From Hyphomicrobiales bacterium (GTDB lineage Bacteria; Pseudomonadota; Alphaproteobacteria; Rhizobiales; Rhizobiaceae), in contig UEIF01000008.1 of NCBI GenBank assembly GCA_900468805.1, positions 62,001 through 126,000 of the forward strand: DNA of 64,000 nt, given 5' to 3'. The notes under the pieces are model-generated. The model was given only the letters and a program-made list of their open reading frames with translations. It did no database searches and had not been told where the DNA came from. Position numbers and translations under genes: made by a program. Below are positions 45,063 through 52,861 of the stretch, piece after piece (position 1 is the first letter of the stretch; the number at the start of each line of letters is the position of its first letter).

Positions 45063-46097
45063 ATGTCTCACCATTTAGATTCGCCACTGGCGCGCCAGGA
45101 CATTCGGCTCGATATCACCGACCTCTACGTGTTCAGAGGAGAGGTGGGTTCTGTCTTTGCAATTAATGTCTGCCACTCAATTTTTGGTCCCATCCCGACT
45201 CCGGGTTTTCACCCTGAAGGGATGTACGAGTTCAAGATTGACCTTGACGGCGATGCTATCGAGGACATCACCTACAGGCTCACCTTCGATGACCGGGATC
45301 AACAAGGAACGCAGCGGTTTGTTCTTCGTCGAATAGCGGGAATCGAAGCGGCTAATCCTGATGCTCAGGGAGAGGTGGTCTGCGCGGGTGACACTGACAA
45401 GGAATGCTGCGCGCCGAACGGCACAAGGGTTTGGGTGGGCAGGGCCGGTGACCCTTTCTGGATAGATGCCGACGTGCTGCACGCGGTCGGCCACGCCTTC
45501 GAAGATGGTACGATAGTCAATCTTGGCAACTGGACGCCAAAAACCGCAAAAAACCTTTTCGCAGGACAGACCGTATATTCCATCGTCCTCGAGGTGCCGG
45601 ATGACGAATTGCGGGTGCATTCCGACGAGACCGGTAGCATTGGCGTCTGGGCCGTAGCCACGCTTGCCACCGATGCCGGGGGGTGGCGTTCTATCAATCG
45701 GGTTGGTCTTCCGATGATCCATCCGCTTTTTACCCAGTTTGATGATGATCTCGGAAACCGCCTGAACGCCGGACGTCCGGCGGACGACTTCGCAGTCTAT
45801 GGCAAGTCTGTAAGCAAAGCTGTCGCATCCGTTGTCGCGGCTTATGGCACCGCGCAGGATCCCAACTTCTACGCGGAGCGTTTCGCGCGCCGTTTGTTTC
45901 CAAACGTCCTGCCTTACATCGTCGGCACAGAGGCGAGCTTTGGATTCTCCGTGTGGAATGGCCGATCGCTGACGGATAACGTCGCCGATGTGATGTTCTC
46001 CATCGCAGCCAATACCCCGATCGGGACGGGTATCGGCAAGGAATCCGTCACATCGAAACCTTCGAGGAAATTTCCTTACGTGCCTGTGGTGATCTGA
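45063..46097 (+). CDS. DUF4331 family protein
   Basis: A 344-residue protein typical of DUF4331: the start MSHHLDSPLARQDIRLDITD, LYVF, then FKIDLDGDAIEDITYRLTF and VWAVATLATDAGGW. There is no signal peptide, unlike many members. The function is unknown; the Asp-rich loops may bind metal. CAGGAG precedes the ATG. It is the last intact gene before the plasmid-transfer remnants. Confidence 0.85.
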   Translation: MSHHLDSPLARQDIRLDITDLYVFRGEVGSVFAINVCHSIFGPIPTPGFHPEGMYEFKIDLDGDAIEDITYRLTFDDRDQQGTQRFVLRRIAGIEAANPDAQGEVVCAGDTDKECCAPNGTRVWVGRAGDPFWIDADVLHAVGHAFEDGTIVNLGNWTPKTAKNLFAGQTVYSIVLEVPDDELRVHSDETGSIGVWAVATLATDAGGWRSINRVGLPMIHPLFTQFDDDLGNRLNAGRPADDFAVYGKSVSKAVASVVAAYGTAQDPNFYAERFARRLFPNVLPYIVGTEASFGFSVWNGRSLTDNVADVMFSIAANTPIGTGIGKESVTSKPSRKFPYVPVVI

Positions 46098-46304
46098 CGT
46101 CCACTGATGTTTTGCTCGCCGATCGTCGAGGTAGTGCTAGTTGTTGGTTGGTAGCCCGAGAGATGGTATCGGCGGTTTCGGAAGCGCAGACTACTGTATC
46201 GTTCCAGGCGCCGGCGAGACACCTTCCATCTCAGTTCGGCACGGAACTCACATACGCGGGTGGAAGGCAGGTAGGCTTCATCACAATCGCCTGTGAAGTC
46301 GTCT

Positions 46305-47986
46305 TCAATCTTCTGATCTCGCGAACAATCCTGCGAACGCCGGATCTGCAAAATAGCGCAGTTTGGTGGCAACGATCGGCCGTCGTCCCACAATGAACAA
46401 AAGCTCGCTCTTTTGAGGCAAATTGCGGACCTCATCGGGCGTCAGAAGCGATCGGGCGACATGCTGTTCGGCAAAGGAGAGGCCCGACTTTTCGGAATCG
46501 AGCGCACGCGCCGCCGTGTTGAAGACGACGGTCTCCTGCCCGAGCAGATCGGAGACAAGCCGCGCGCTGTCGTGATCGTTGACGCCAAAGACCTGCAGCA
46601 CGCCGGCGTTGGAAAGGAACGTGCCGGCTCGCTGGCCGTAAGTGGCGCGCAGCTGGTGAATGTCCTGGACGATCGGCCAGAGCTGCACGCCGTAACCTGC
46701 CATCAGCCCCATGGCGCGCTCGATCGGTGCGAGATGACCAAGGCTAGCGAATTCGTCGAGAAGATAGAGACCCGGTGGTGCAGATCGATGCGACGCGGGC
46801 GGCGTGCGCGTCATTTCGGTCAGGCTTTGGGCGACCATCAGACGCAGCCATCACGAATAGGCGGCAAGCCTGTCCGGTGGCGGCACCAAGAAGACCGTCG
46901 CAGTGTTCGCCTTGAGATTGCCGAAGCGGAAATCCGAGCGTGCCATAACGTCGGTCATGCGCGGACTGTCGAGAAAATGCGTGTGTCGTTGGGCCGCCGA
47001 CAAGACTCCGCTTGCCTCGCGGTCCGATTTGCCAAGGTGGCGGTTGCCGGCGCGAGCGATGAGCCCATTGACCGCATCCTTGCCTGCATCTCGCCGAGCA
47101 CATTTTGAAAGGCTTCCGGCGAGAGCGTCAGAAAATGCCGGAGCGTGGTCAGCGTCCGCCTGTCTTCCGGCTGGCTGGCGAGCACATGCAGCAACAATCC
47201 TGATATCAGCGCCTTGGCTTCTTCGTTCCAGTGCGCGTCGCCGGCGAGCCCCGGTTCATCGAACACCAGCGCTTCGGCGAGCGTCGAGACGTCTTCTGCG
47301 ACATCGATGCCGTCAGGATCGATGCCGGCCATCGGATTGAAGGCCGCCGATGGCGTGCCGGTGATGCCGAAGGGGTCGAGGACATGCACCGGTCCGAAGC
47401 TTTCGCGCGCATCACCGGCGACCTTCGCATTCTCACCTTTCGGATCGACGCAGATGATCGACCGATCGGCCGTCAAAAGGTTCGGAATGATCGTGCCGAC
47501 ACCCTTGCCGCTTCGCGTCGGCGCCATCGTCGGGAGATGCGCAGGTCCGCGATAGCGGAGCAGGCGGCCGGAATTGTTCGCGCGGCCGATCAGCAATCCC
47601 TCTCCGGTTGAGGTCAGAGGTGCTACTTCCCTGTCGCTGGCAAAACGCGCCGAGCCGTGTGTGTCGTCAGCGGCGCTTCCGAAATGCGCGATCAACGGTG
47701 CGGAGATTAATCGAACCAGCAGAACGACGGCAAAGAGCATGACCGTCCAGTCGCCGATATGCCAGACGATGTCGCCCCTGTAGGCTTTGAGGATCACCCT
47801 TGTCACATAGTCGATCCCGAAATTGACGGTGAAGACGATGAGCAGATAGCCGACCGCGCCCATCACGAACGACTTGGCATAGCGCAACGGAAGCGTGATC
47901 AGGCTGGTGGTCGCCCAGAGCGGATCGCGGGTCGCCGCGCGCATCATGTTGCCGAGGGCGATTTTGATCTGATTGGCGGGGATCAT
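46305..47986 (-). pseudogene. traG: traG conjugative coupling protein gene, broken twice
   Basis: VirD4/TraG-type coupling ATPase of Ti-plasmid-like transfer systems. The 5' two-thirds is intact: membrane segments, FASDREVAPLTS, Walker A PTRSGKGVG and CVDPKGENA. Near 47080-47090 the frame shifts, after which GLIARAGNRHLGKSDREASG continues in another frame. An in-frame TGA at 46851-46853 then replaces the usual Arg in YSRWLRLMVAQS. The rest holds Walker B LYLLDEFASLG and ends in RYFADPAFAGL. Two independent lesions make it non-functional. It is divergent from traA, with traD directly upstream. Confidence 0.88.
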
Positions 47987-48312
47987 GATGCCGCACTCAC
48001 GCTATCGAGACCGCCGAGCGGAGGCTCATGCGGCTGTGGTTTCAGAAAATCGTCGAACAGGTCCCGATCGCCGTCGCGGGTCAGGAACTTCGGCAATTCG
48101 GCTCTCAGCCAGTCGGCCAATCCTCCAAAGATCTGGAGATTGCTGTCGTTCTCCAATCGATGCAGCACCAGCGCGCCGATTAGCACTTTTCGGCGCGTAT
48201 CGATGGCGCGCTCACGCTTGCTGAGCCGCATCTGCAACGTCTTTCGCTGGGCGTCGAGCTGCGCCAGCCTTTCGCCGATGGATTTTCGTACCACTGATTT
48301 CGTCTCCTCCAT
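47983..48312 (-). CDS. traD: Conjugal transfer protein TraD
   Basis: A 109-residue protein of the small TraD family of Ti-like plasmids (unrelated to F-plasmid TraD). It is helical and basic, with LAQLDAQRKTLQMRLSKRER followed by RRKVLIGALVLHRLE. It overlaps traG by four bases, the usual traD-traG order. The neighbouring traC of Ti plasmids is not recognisable. The gene is intact although both flanking tra genes are broken. Confidence 0.75.
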   Translation of the reverse strand: MEETKSVVRKSIGERLAQLDAQRKTLQMRLSKRERAIDTRRKVLIGALVLHRLENDSNLQIFGGLADWLRAELPKFLTRDGDRDLFDDFLKPQPHEPPLGGLDSVSAAS

Positions 48313-48510
48313 TGCCTGACTTGAATCGGGCGAATGGCACCGAGAAGGTGTCCGGCCGCGATAGGACGCATAGATCTTGCAGCGGACGGTGGTGTTTGCA
48401 AACCCGGCAGATGTGAGGGGATGAAGTCATTGAGCGACCTGCTTACGTGCTATGCAAAGGCTCCGGCATGCTCCCACCAGGGCCTGAGGAGCGTAGTCGA
48501 GGAAGGCACA

Positions 48511-48539
48511 AGGGGCACTTACGAGTTGCGGGGCAACTC
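48511..48539 (+). other. oriT: oriT nic region, RSF1010/Ti (MOB-Q) type
   Basis: AGGGGCACTTAC (48511-48522) closely matches the nic-region core of RSF1010 and Ti-type origins of transfer (AGGGCGCACTTAC). It is followed directly by the inverted repeat GAGTTGC-GGG-GCAACTC (48523-48539). It lies between the divergent traD and traA genes, the place of oriT in Ti plasmids, 37 bases before the traA start. The cut site itself is inferred from RSF1010. Confidence 0.8.
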
Positions 48540-48575
48540 AAGGCGCGGGCCGGCGGCCCGAAAAAGGGGAGGGCG

Positions 48576-49070
48576 ATGGCGATCTATCATATGAGCATGA
48601 AGCCAATTGCCCGCAGCGGCGGCCGCAGTGCCGTCGCTTCCGCCGCCTATCGCGCTGCTGTCCGGCTGAAGAACGAGCGCGACGGTCTGGTGCATGACTT
48701 TTCCAGCAGACAGGGCGTCGAACACGCTGAGATCGTGTTGCCGGCAGGCGTTTCAGGCTATTGGGCCAGGAAACGATCCGCTTTGTGGAACGCCGCCGAG
48801 CGCGCGGAGAAGCGCAGTGACGCCCGCGTTGCCCGCGAATTCGAAATCGCGCTGCCCCACGAACTACGTTCCGATCGGCGCGTGGCCCTGTCGCGGGCCT
48901 TTGCTCAGGATCTCGCCAATCGCTATGGCGCCGCCGTCGACTTCGCTATCCATGCAACATCTTGCTGCATAATTTCCGGGTTGGACTATCGCCACCTGAC
49001 CCCGATCGACCGTTGTATGAAACCCCTGTCGGGCGGTGCGGTCGCGTTCGCCGGCCGGCCTGCATCTTGA
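48576..49070 (+). pseudogene. traA: traA relaxase, truncated to its N-terminal part
   Basis: Starts like TraA/MobA relaxases: MAIYHMSMKPIARSGGRSAV with the catalytic Tyr at 25 (AAYRAA), the same position as in RSF1010 MobA. It continues to DVAREFEIALPHEL-type sequence and NRYGAAVDFAIH. At about 48955 the similarity stops, just before the metal-binding histidine motif. An unrelated tail runs to the stop at 49070. The helicase part, normally more than 900 further residues, is missing. It cannot nick DNA on its own. Confidence 0.88.
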
Positions 49071-49074
49071 TTTT

Positions 49075-49091
49075 TACGGCCAATGGCCGTA
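49075..49091. promoter_or_regulatory. Palindromic operator of the DUF1778-GNAT module
   Basis: TACGGCCA-A-TGGCCGTA is a perfect 8-bp inverted repeat around one base, 28 bases before the antitoxin start. ACATATTATC follows, a possible -10 region. Autoregulation by the ribbon-helix-helix antitoxin is expected. Confidence 0.65.
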
Positions 49092-49119
49092 CATATTATC
49101 CGGTGATTGGAGATCGAAA

Positions 49120-49422
49120 ATGGCTGAAGCAGCAAAGAGGTCCACGACCGGCCGTGTTCGAGGGGAACGTCTCGAAACGCGTGTATCCGCTGACCAAAAG
49201 CGCCTGATCGAACATGCCGCTGCCTTGCAGGGACGCTCCGTGACGGATTTCGTTCTGACAAGCCTACAGGATGCGGCGCGACGCGCTATCGAAGAGCATC
49301 AGCATCTGGAGCTTTCGGTGCGGGATAGCCAGGCGTTCGTCCAAGCTCTGGTCGAACCGCGGCCGGTCAACGAACGACTGCAAGACACTGTTCGCCGTTA
49401 TCGCGTGAGAACAGGCGTCTGA
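49120..49422 (+). CDS. DUF1778 ribbon-helix-helix antitoxin (TacA-like)
   Basis: A 100-residue antitoxin: RLETRVSADQKRLIEHAAAL is the DNA-binding ribbon-helix-helix, followed by LQGRSVTDFVLTSLQDAAR. The C-terminal arm, which wraps the toxin in TacAT, is present. The next gene, three bases on, is the matching GNAT toxin. The upstream palindrome at 49075-49091 is its likely operator. Complete and probably active. Confidence 0.88.
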   Translation: MAEAAKRSTTGRVRGERLETRVSADQKRLIEHAAALQGRSVTDFVLTSLQDAARRAIEEHQHLELSVRDSQAFVQALVEPRPVNERLQDTVRRYRVRTGV

Positions 49423-49425
49423 CGA

Positions 49426-49935
49426 GTGGGGGGAACAGACGACATCCTGCGGGTGGAGGTTCTCTGCCCGCAACATGACCGATCAGGGTTCGAAAGCGGT
49501 GTGGAGCCGCTTGACCGATATTTCCAGGCTCAGGCGGGACAGGACGCCAGAAAGAAGATGGCGGCGCCATTTGTCCTCGTGCTGCAGGATGAAAGTATCG
49601 GTGGATACTACACGCTCTCATCGACGGCGGTGCGCCTTCCGGAACTGCCGGCGGCGACTGTCCGCAAGCTCCCGCGATATCCGCTAATCCCGGCGACCTT
49701 GCTGGGACGTCTTGCCGTCGATCGTCGCTATCATGGAAGAGGATACGGCCGGTTTCTCCTTGCGGATGCGCTCTATCGGGCCGTGCGCAGCGAGATTGCG
49801 TCCTTTGCGGTGATCGTGGATGCCAAGAACGAGAGCGCGAAACGCTTCTACGAGCGCGAGAGTTTTTTACCGTTTCCGGATCAGCCGCTGAAATTGTTCC
49901 GGCCTATGGCGGATATTGAAGCATTGTTTAAATGA
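49426..49935 (+). CDS. GNAT acetyltransferase toxin (TacT-like)
   Basis: A 169-residue GNAT protein. Toxins of this group acetylate the amino group of aminoacyl-tRNA and stop translation. The acetyl-CoA site is GRLAVDRRYHGRGYGRFLL, and YYTLSSTAVRL and FYERESFLPF are typical. The start is a GTG directly after the antitoxin stop. This module may stabilise the region despite the loss of conjugation genes. Confidence 0.88.
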   Translation: MGGTDDILRVEVLCPQHDRSGFESGVEPLDRYFQAQAGQDARKKMAAPFVLVLQDESIGGYYTLSSTAVRLPELPAATVRKLPRYPLIPATLLGRLAVDRRYHGRGYGRFLLADALYRAVRSEIASFAVIVDAKNESAKRFYERESFLPFPDQPLKLFRPMADIEALFK

Positions 49936-49945
49936 GGGGGTATTC

Positions 49946-50420
49946 GTGGCGGATTCCGATGGGCAAAAACCTGAGAAATTGACATTCAAATTTCTGCGGG
50001 GCGTCGAGGCTGACGCCGGTGAGCTTGAATGGCCCGCCGGCGCTGATGTCGTCAGAAAAGCGCTGTCGGAATCGCTGAACGCAAAGAATGTCGCGTTCCT
50101 GCTCGACGCAGGCTGCTCGTCATACTACGCCAAGGAAACTGACATTCTGGGAGACGAGGAATGGGTGGGAGGTTGGCATCCCAACCATTGCGCCGCTCGC
50201 CAAGGAGTTCACAAAGGCAAGGGCCGCCGACGAAGCAGGGTTTCCGACCGCCGCTGAGCGGAAAGCTCTCACCGACGAATTCGGGATCGATATCGGCGAC
50301 AAGGAATATGCCCGCAACCTTGAACGGTTGATGCGGTTGATCAGGTCGCGAAAGCCTTCTTGTACGGCAGGCTCTATCGCGCCGGGACTGTCGAACCGCC
50401 AGTTGCCGTCGAACTGAAGC
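49946..50420 (+). pseudogene. SIR2-like protein gene fragment, frameshifted
   Basis: From the GTG at 49946 the frame reads SLNAKNVAFLLDAGCSSYY, the first NAD-binding motif of SIR2-like proteins (normally LLGAGCS; here Gly is Asp). After about 50165 the similarity continues in another frame as EVGIPTIAPLAKEFTKAR and then GIDIGDKEYARNLERLM. It stops near 50417. The catalytic His region and the rest of the protein are missing. Many NADase defence proteins begin this way, so it may be the wreck of an anti-phage gene. Confidence 0.65.
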
Positions 50421-50421
50421 A

Positions 50422-50799
50422 TCAGGGCCGGGCTCTGGCCGCTTTTCGCACGCGGGAGGGAGCGCGGGCGGGACTGCTCGATGACATCACGTCGCCCAGG
50501 CTGTGAAGCTTGAGGGGCGGATGCGACGGCAGCTTCACGGTGAGTTCAAGCTCGCCGCCGATCGCTTCGACGTAGCTGCGCAACGTCGACAGATACATAT
50601 CGGCCTGCTTTTCGATCTTCGAGACCGAGGGCTGTTTGATGTTCAAGGCACCGGCGACATCCTCCTGCGCTTTGCCCGCGATCTGCCGCAGCTCGCGTAG
50701 ACCTTCAACCTCTTGCCGAAGCTCCTGGTAGCGAGCTTCGACCTGCTCCTGCCGGTCGCGGGGCAGCGAAGCGATGACGTCTGTGATGCCGCGTCCCAT
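50422..50799 (-). CDS. XRE-family antitoxin (HigA-like)
   Basis: A 125-residue protein with a Cro/C1-type helix-turn-helix: RQIAGKAQEDVAGALNIKQP then SVSKIEKQADMYLSTLRSYV. An N-terminal helix (QVEARYQELRQEVEGLRELR) probably contacts the toxin. It follows the RelE/HigB-type toxin gene by four bases, in toxin-first order. The last ~25 residues are Arg/Ala/Pro-rich and may be read-through into unrelated DNA. Confidence 0.85.
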   Translation of the reverse strand: MGRGITDVIASLPRDRQEQVEARYQELRQEVEGLRELRQIAGKAQEDVAGALNIKQPSVSKIEKQADMYLSTLRSYVEAIGGELELTVKLPSHPPLKLHSLGDVMSSSSPARAPSRVRKAARARP

Positions 50800-50803
50800 C
50801 GGG

Positions 50804-51169
50804 CTATCCTTTCTTTACGGATTTCAGGTTTTCCAGATGGTCGGAAAACCGCTTGTCCGCCTTTGCGATAAGCTGCTTGTAGAAGCGCTTCTGGCTGCCG
50901 CCCGACTTGTCGCCTGCAACAAGCAGGATCGCGTTTCGCTCGGGGTCGAAGGCAAAGGCGGTGCGCCACTCGCCGTCGGCAGCCGAGAAGCGTATTTCCT
51001 TCATGTTGGCATGTTTCGAGCCCTTCAGCGTGTTGACGTAAGGTCGACCAAGCTGCGGCCCGTATTCGGCCAGCAGCTTTGCGAGGGCGAGCATTTCGAT
51101 CTGCACCTCGTTCGCGAAAGCCTGAAACTCCGCCTCAAAGGCATCATGCAGTCTGACGTCCCAATCCAT
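50804..51169 (-). CDS. RelE/HigB-type toxin
   Basis: A 121-residue toxin of the phage-derived Gp49-like/HigB-2 group: YGPQLGRPYVNTLKGSKHAN, KEIRFSAADGEWRTAFAFDP, LLVAGDKSGGSQKRFYKQLI. These proteins cut mRNA on the ribosome. It is the first gene of the toxin-antitoxin pair. A small palindrome and a -35-like TTGACT lie directly upstream. Confidence 0.87.
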   Translation of the reverse strand: MDWDVRLHDAFEAEFQAFANEVQIEMLALAKLLAEYGPQLGRPYVNTLKGSKHANMKEIRFSAADGEWRTAFAFDPERNAILLVAGDKSGGSQKRFYKQLIAKADKRFSDHLENLKSVKKG

Positions 51170-51185
51170 ATAGCTTCCAGGCTAT
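51170..51185 (-). promoter_or_regulatory. Operator/promoter of the HigBA-type module
   Basis: ATAGC-N6-GCTAT is an inverted repeat touching the toxin start codon. On the minus strand, TTGACT (near 51191-51196) is followed 17 bases later by TATATG, which overlaps the ATG. The antitoxin is the likely binder. Confidence 0.5.
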
Positions 51186-51210
51186 GTTAAGTCAAGGGTG
51201 GAGGCCGGCG

Positions 51211-51608
51211 TCAGTTGCGGCCCTCCGGCGCTCCGGCTTGGCGCAGCATGTCACCAATGGGCTGAGAGCCGACACGGCAGCGCGCAATGACACGGTCGAA
51301 TGAGATCACGCGCCTGCTGCGGCCGCGCTCCGTCGTGCATGTCACCTCACGGTGAAGCGCAATGCGTTCTAGCGCGACCTTTCCTTGAGCCCCCCGTCTT
51401 CGTGGAGCTCGGGGGCGTTGAAGTCGGCAAGCCTGACCTCGATCCAGGCGTTGGGGTCGGTCGTCTTGCCTACGCAAAGGCTGTCGCCATCACCGACATA
51501 GCGAACCGTGCTTGCTGGGAGCGGAAAGCCGTTCTCTATCCCTTCAACCGCCCCCAATTTTCCATAACCGCCCCCCAGTACGCAATCCACAAAAACCGCC
51601 GAAACCAT
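51211..51608 (-). pseudogene. Thermonuclease-like (SNase) gene, frameshifted
   Basis: The first part (to about 51372) reads VRYVGDGDSLCVG and VRLADFNAPELHEDGG, the start of an SNase-type nuclease. A GGGGGG run then breaks the frame. The second part continues as ALERIALHREVTCTTERG, RVIARCRVG and IGDMLRQAGAP. A one-base indel at the G-run would join them. Plasmid-encoded relatives are often secreted or periplasmic. It is probably inactive unless the indel is an error. Confidence 0.7.
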
Positions 51609-51784
51609 TGATGATTCAGCAGTATCGAGCGTGATCCAGCGTGATCGAAATGGGGGTAGTGGGGTGATTGTGCGCCAGCCATCACGGTTGAGTGAGGAAA
51701 CTGTCGTTTGTCGTGGAAACTCGCCAAAGCGATGTACCGAAGTTTAGCACAGCCGGGACGGGCATCAGCTAGTGCGGCAAAAGA

Positions 51785-51799
51785 ATCCATATTATGGAT
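51785..51799. promoter_or_regulatory. 15-bp palindromic operator before the C45 gene
   Basis: ATCCATA-T-TATGGAT is a perfect 7-bp inverted repeat around one base, 46 bases before the ATG at 51845. A near-identical site is at 59496-59510. The size and form fit an IclR-family operator, and an IclR gene lies at 56991-57782. Confidence 0.65.
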
Positions 51800-51844
51800 A
51801 CGTGAAGTTTCAACAATCTATGGATCCATCGCGTGCACCCCCAA

Positions 51845-52861
51845 ATGCCATTCATCAGGCTGACCGGCTCGCCATTTGAACGAGGCCGGCAACAGGGCTC
51901 CCTTCTCTCGCAATTGGTTTTTGAGGGCTTCGCTAGGCTGCGCAGATCGACGACACCGGAGCAATGGCACCGCGCCAAAAGCATGGGTGCGAAATCCTCC
52001 GCGCGTCTTCGTGCCGTCGCGCCCGATCTAACGGCGGAGCTGGAGGGTCTCGCCGAGGCGACCCGCCTCGATATTCTCGACGTCTATCTCCTGTCCTGCT
52101 TTGAGTATTTCGACGAAGGCCAGACGGGCTGTACCTCCGCTGGTCTGCAGACGATCGATGGGACTTTCGTCGCTCAAAACTGGGATGCATCGGCGTGTCG
52201 CAGCGAGCAACTCGTAACGCTCGTCCATGAGGATCCAGACCGTCCCTTCGTCACGATAGCTTCGGCGGGAACACTTGGCTGGGTGGGCATGAATGGCGCC
52301 GGGCTTGCCTTCGTCAACAATGATCTCATTGTCGACAAAAGCCAGGAAGGGATGCCAAGTCTGGTGATCCGGCGCCTCATGCTCGCAACGGGATCGGTCG
52401 GTGGGGCGCTCGAGGTCCTGCGGAAGAGTGATCATCTGGCAGGGCGCTGTTTTCTCATTGGCGATGCGACTGGTTCCCTGTCAATAGCGGAAATTTCCCC
52501 GTCTGCCGGCGTTGCGGATGCTGCTTGCCCGGTCATTCGTCATACCAACCATCCGCTCCTGCCGGCGATTGCCGTATGGGAAGACATCGAAGCCGTCGCG
52601 CAGCTCTACCCGTCGAGCCGCGAGCGGCTGCGAGCGGCAAACCGCCTGACGCTGGAGAGCGCCCAGGATATCGAGGTGCTCCTCAGGGACAGGGCGGGTG
52701 CGCCCGATGCCATATGCAAATCCGCCTCACAGCGCGAGGATACCGAAACCGCCTTTTCAGTCATCTTCGACTGCCGCCGGCGCGAGGCGATGATCGCACT
52801 CGGGCGGCCGGACAGAGTGCCTTACCAGCGCTTTAGGCTCGAGGTCCGAGCGATGGCTTAG
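51845..52861 (+). CDS. C45 family peptidase / acyl-CoA:6-APA acyltransferase-like
   Basis: A 338-residue Ntn-type hydrolase. GQTGCTSAG holds the Cys that becomes the N-terminal nucleophile after self-cleavage; the family start MPFIRLTGSPFERGRQQG and QNWDAS, GWVGMNGAGLAFVNNDL and RHTNHPLL follow. Enzymes of this family cleave or transfer acyl groups on amides and N-acyl amino acids. ATG 51845 is preferred over an in-frame GTG at 51833. It is convergent with, and overlaps by four bases, the dehydrogenase-like gene. It probably releases the amino compound used by the oxidase at 59.5 kb. Confidence 0.82.
   Translation: MPFIRLTGSPFERGRQQGSLLSQLVFEGFARLRRSTTPEQWHRAKSMGAKSSARLRAVAPDLTAELEGLAEATRLDILDVYLLSCFEYFDEGQTGCTSAGLQTIDGTFVAQNWDASACRSEQLVTLVHEDPDRPFVTIASAGTLGWVGMNGAGLAFVNNDLIVDKSQEGMPSLVIRRLMLATGSVGGALEVLRKSDHLAGRCFLIGDATGSLSIAEISPSAGVADAACPVIRHTNHPLLPAIAVWEDIEAVAQLYPSSRERLRAANRLTLESAQDIEVLLRDRAGAPDAICKSASQREDTETAFSVIFDCRRREAMIALGRPDRVPYQRFRLEVRAMA

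Noticed and set aside
46413..47108. 231-codon plus-strand frame across traG
   Set aside because: Antisense of the recognisable, though broken, TraG sequence.
50338..50508. Third-frame plus-strand stretch after the SIR2-like fragment (AFLYGRLYRAGTVEPP)
   Set aside because: Reads somewhat protein-like but has no start and overlaps the HigA-type gene; I could not place it in a family.
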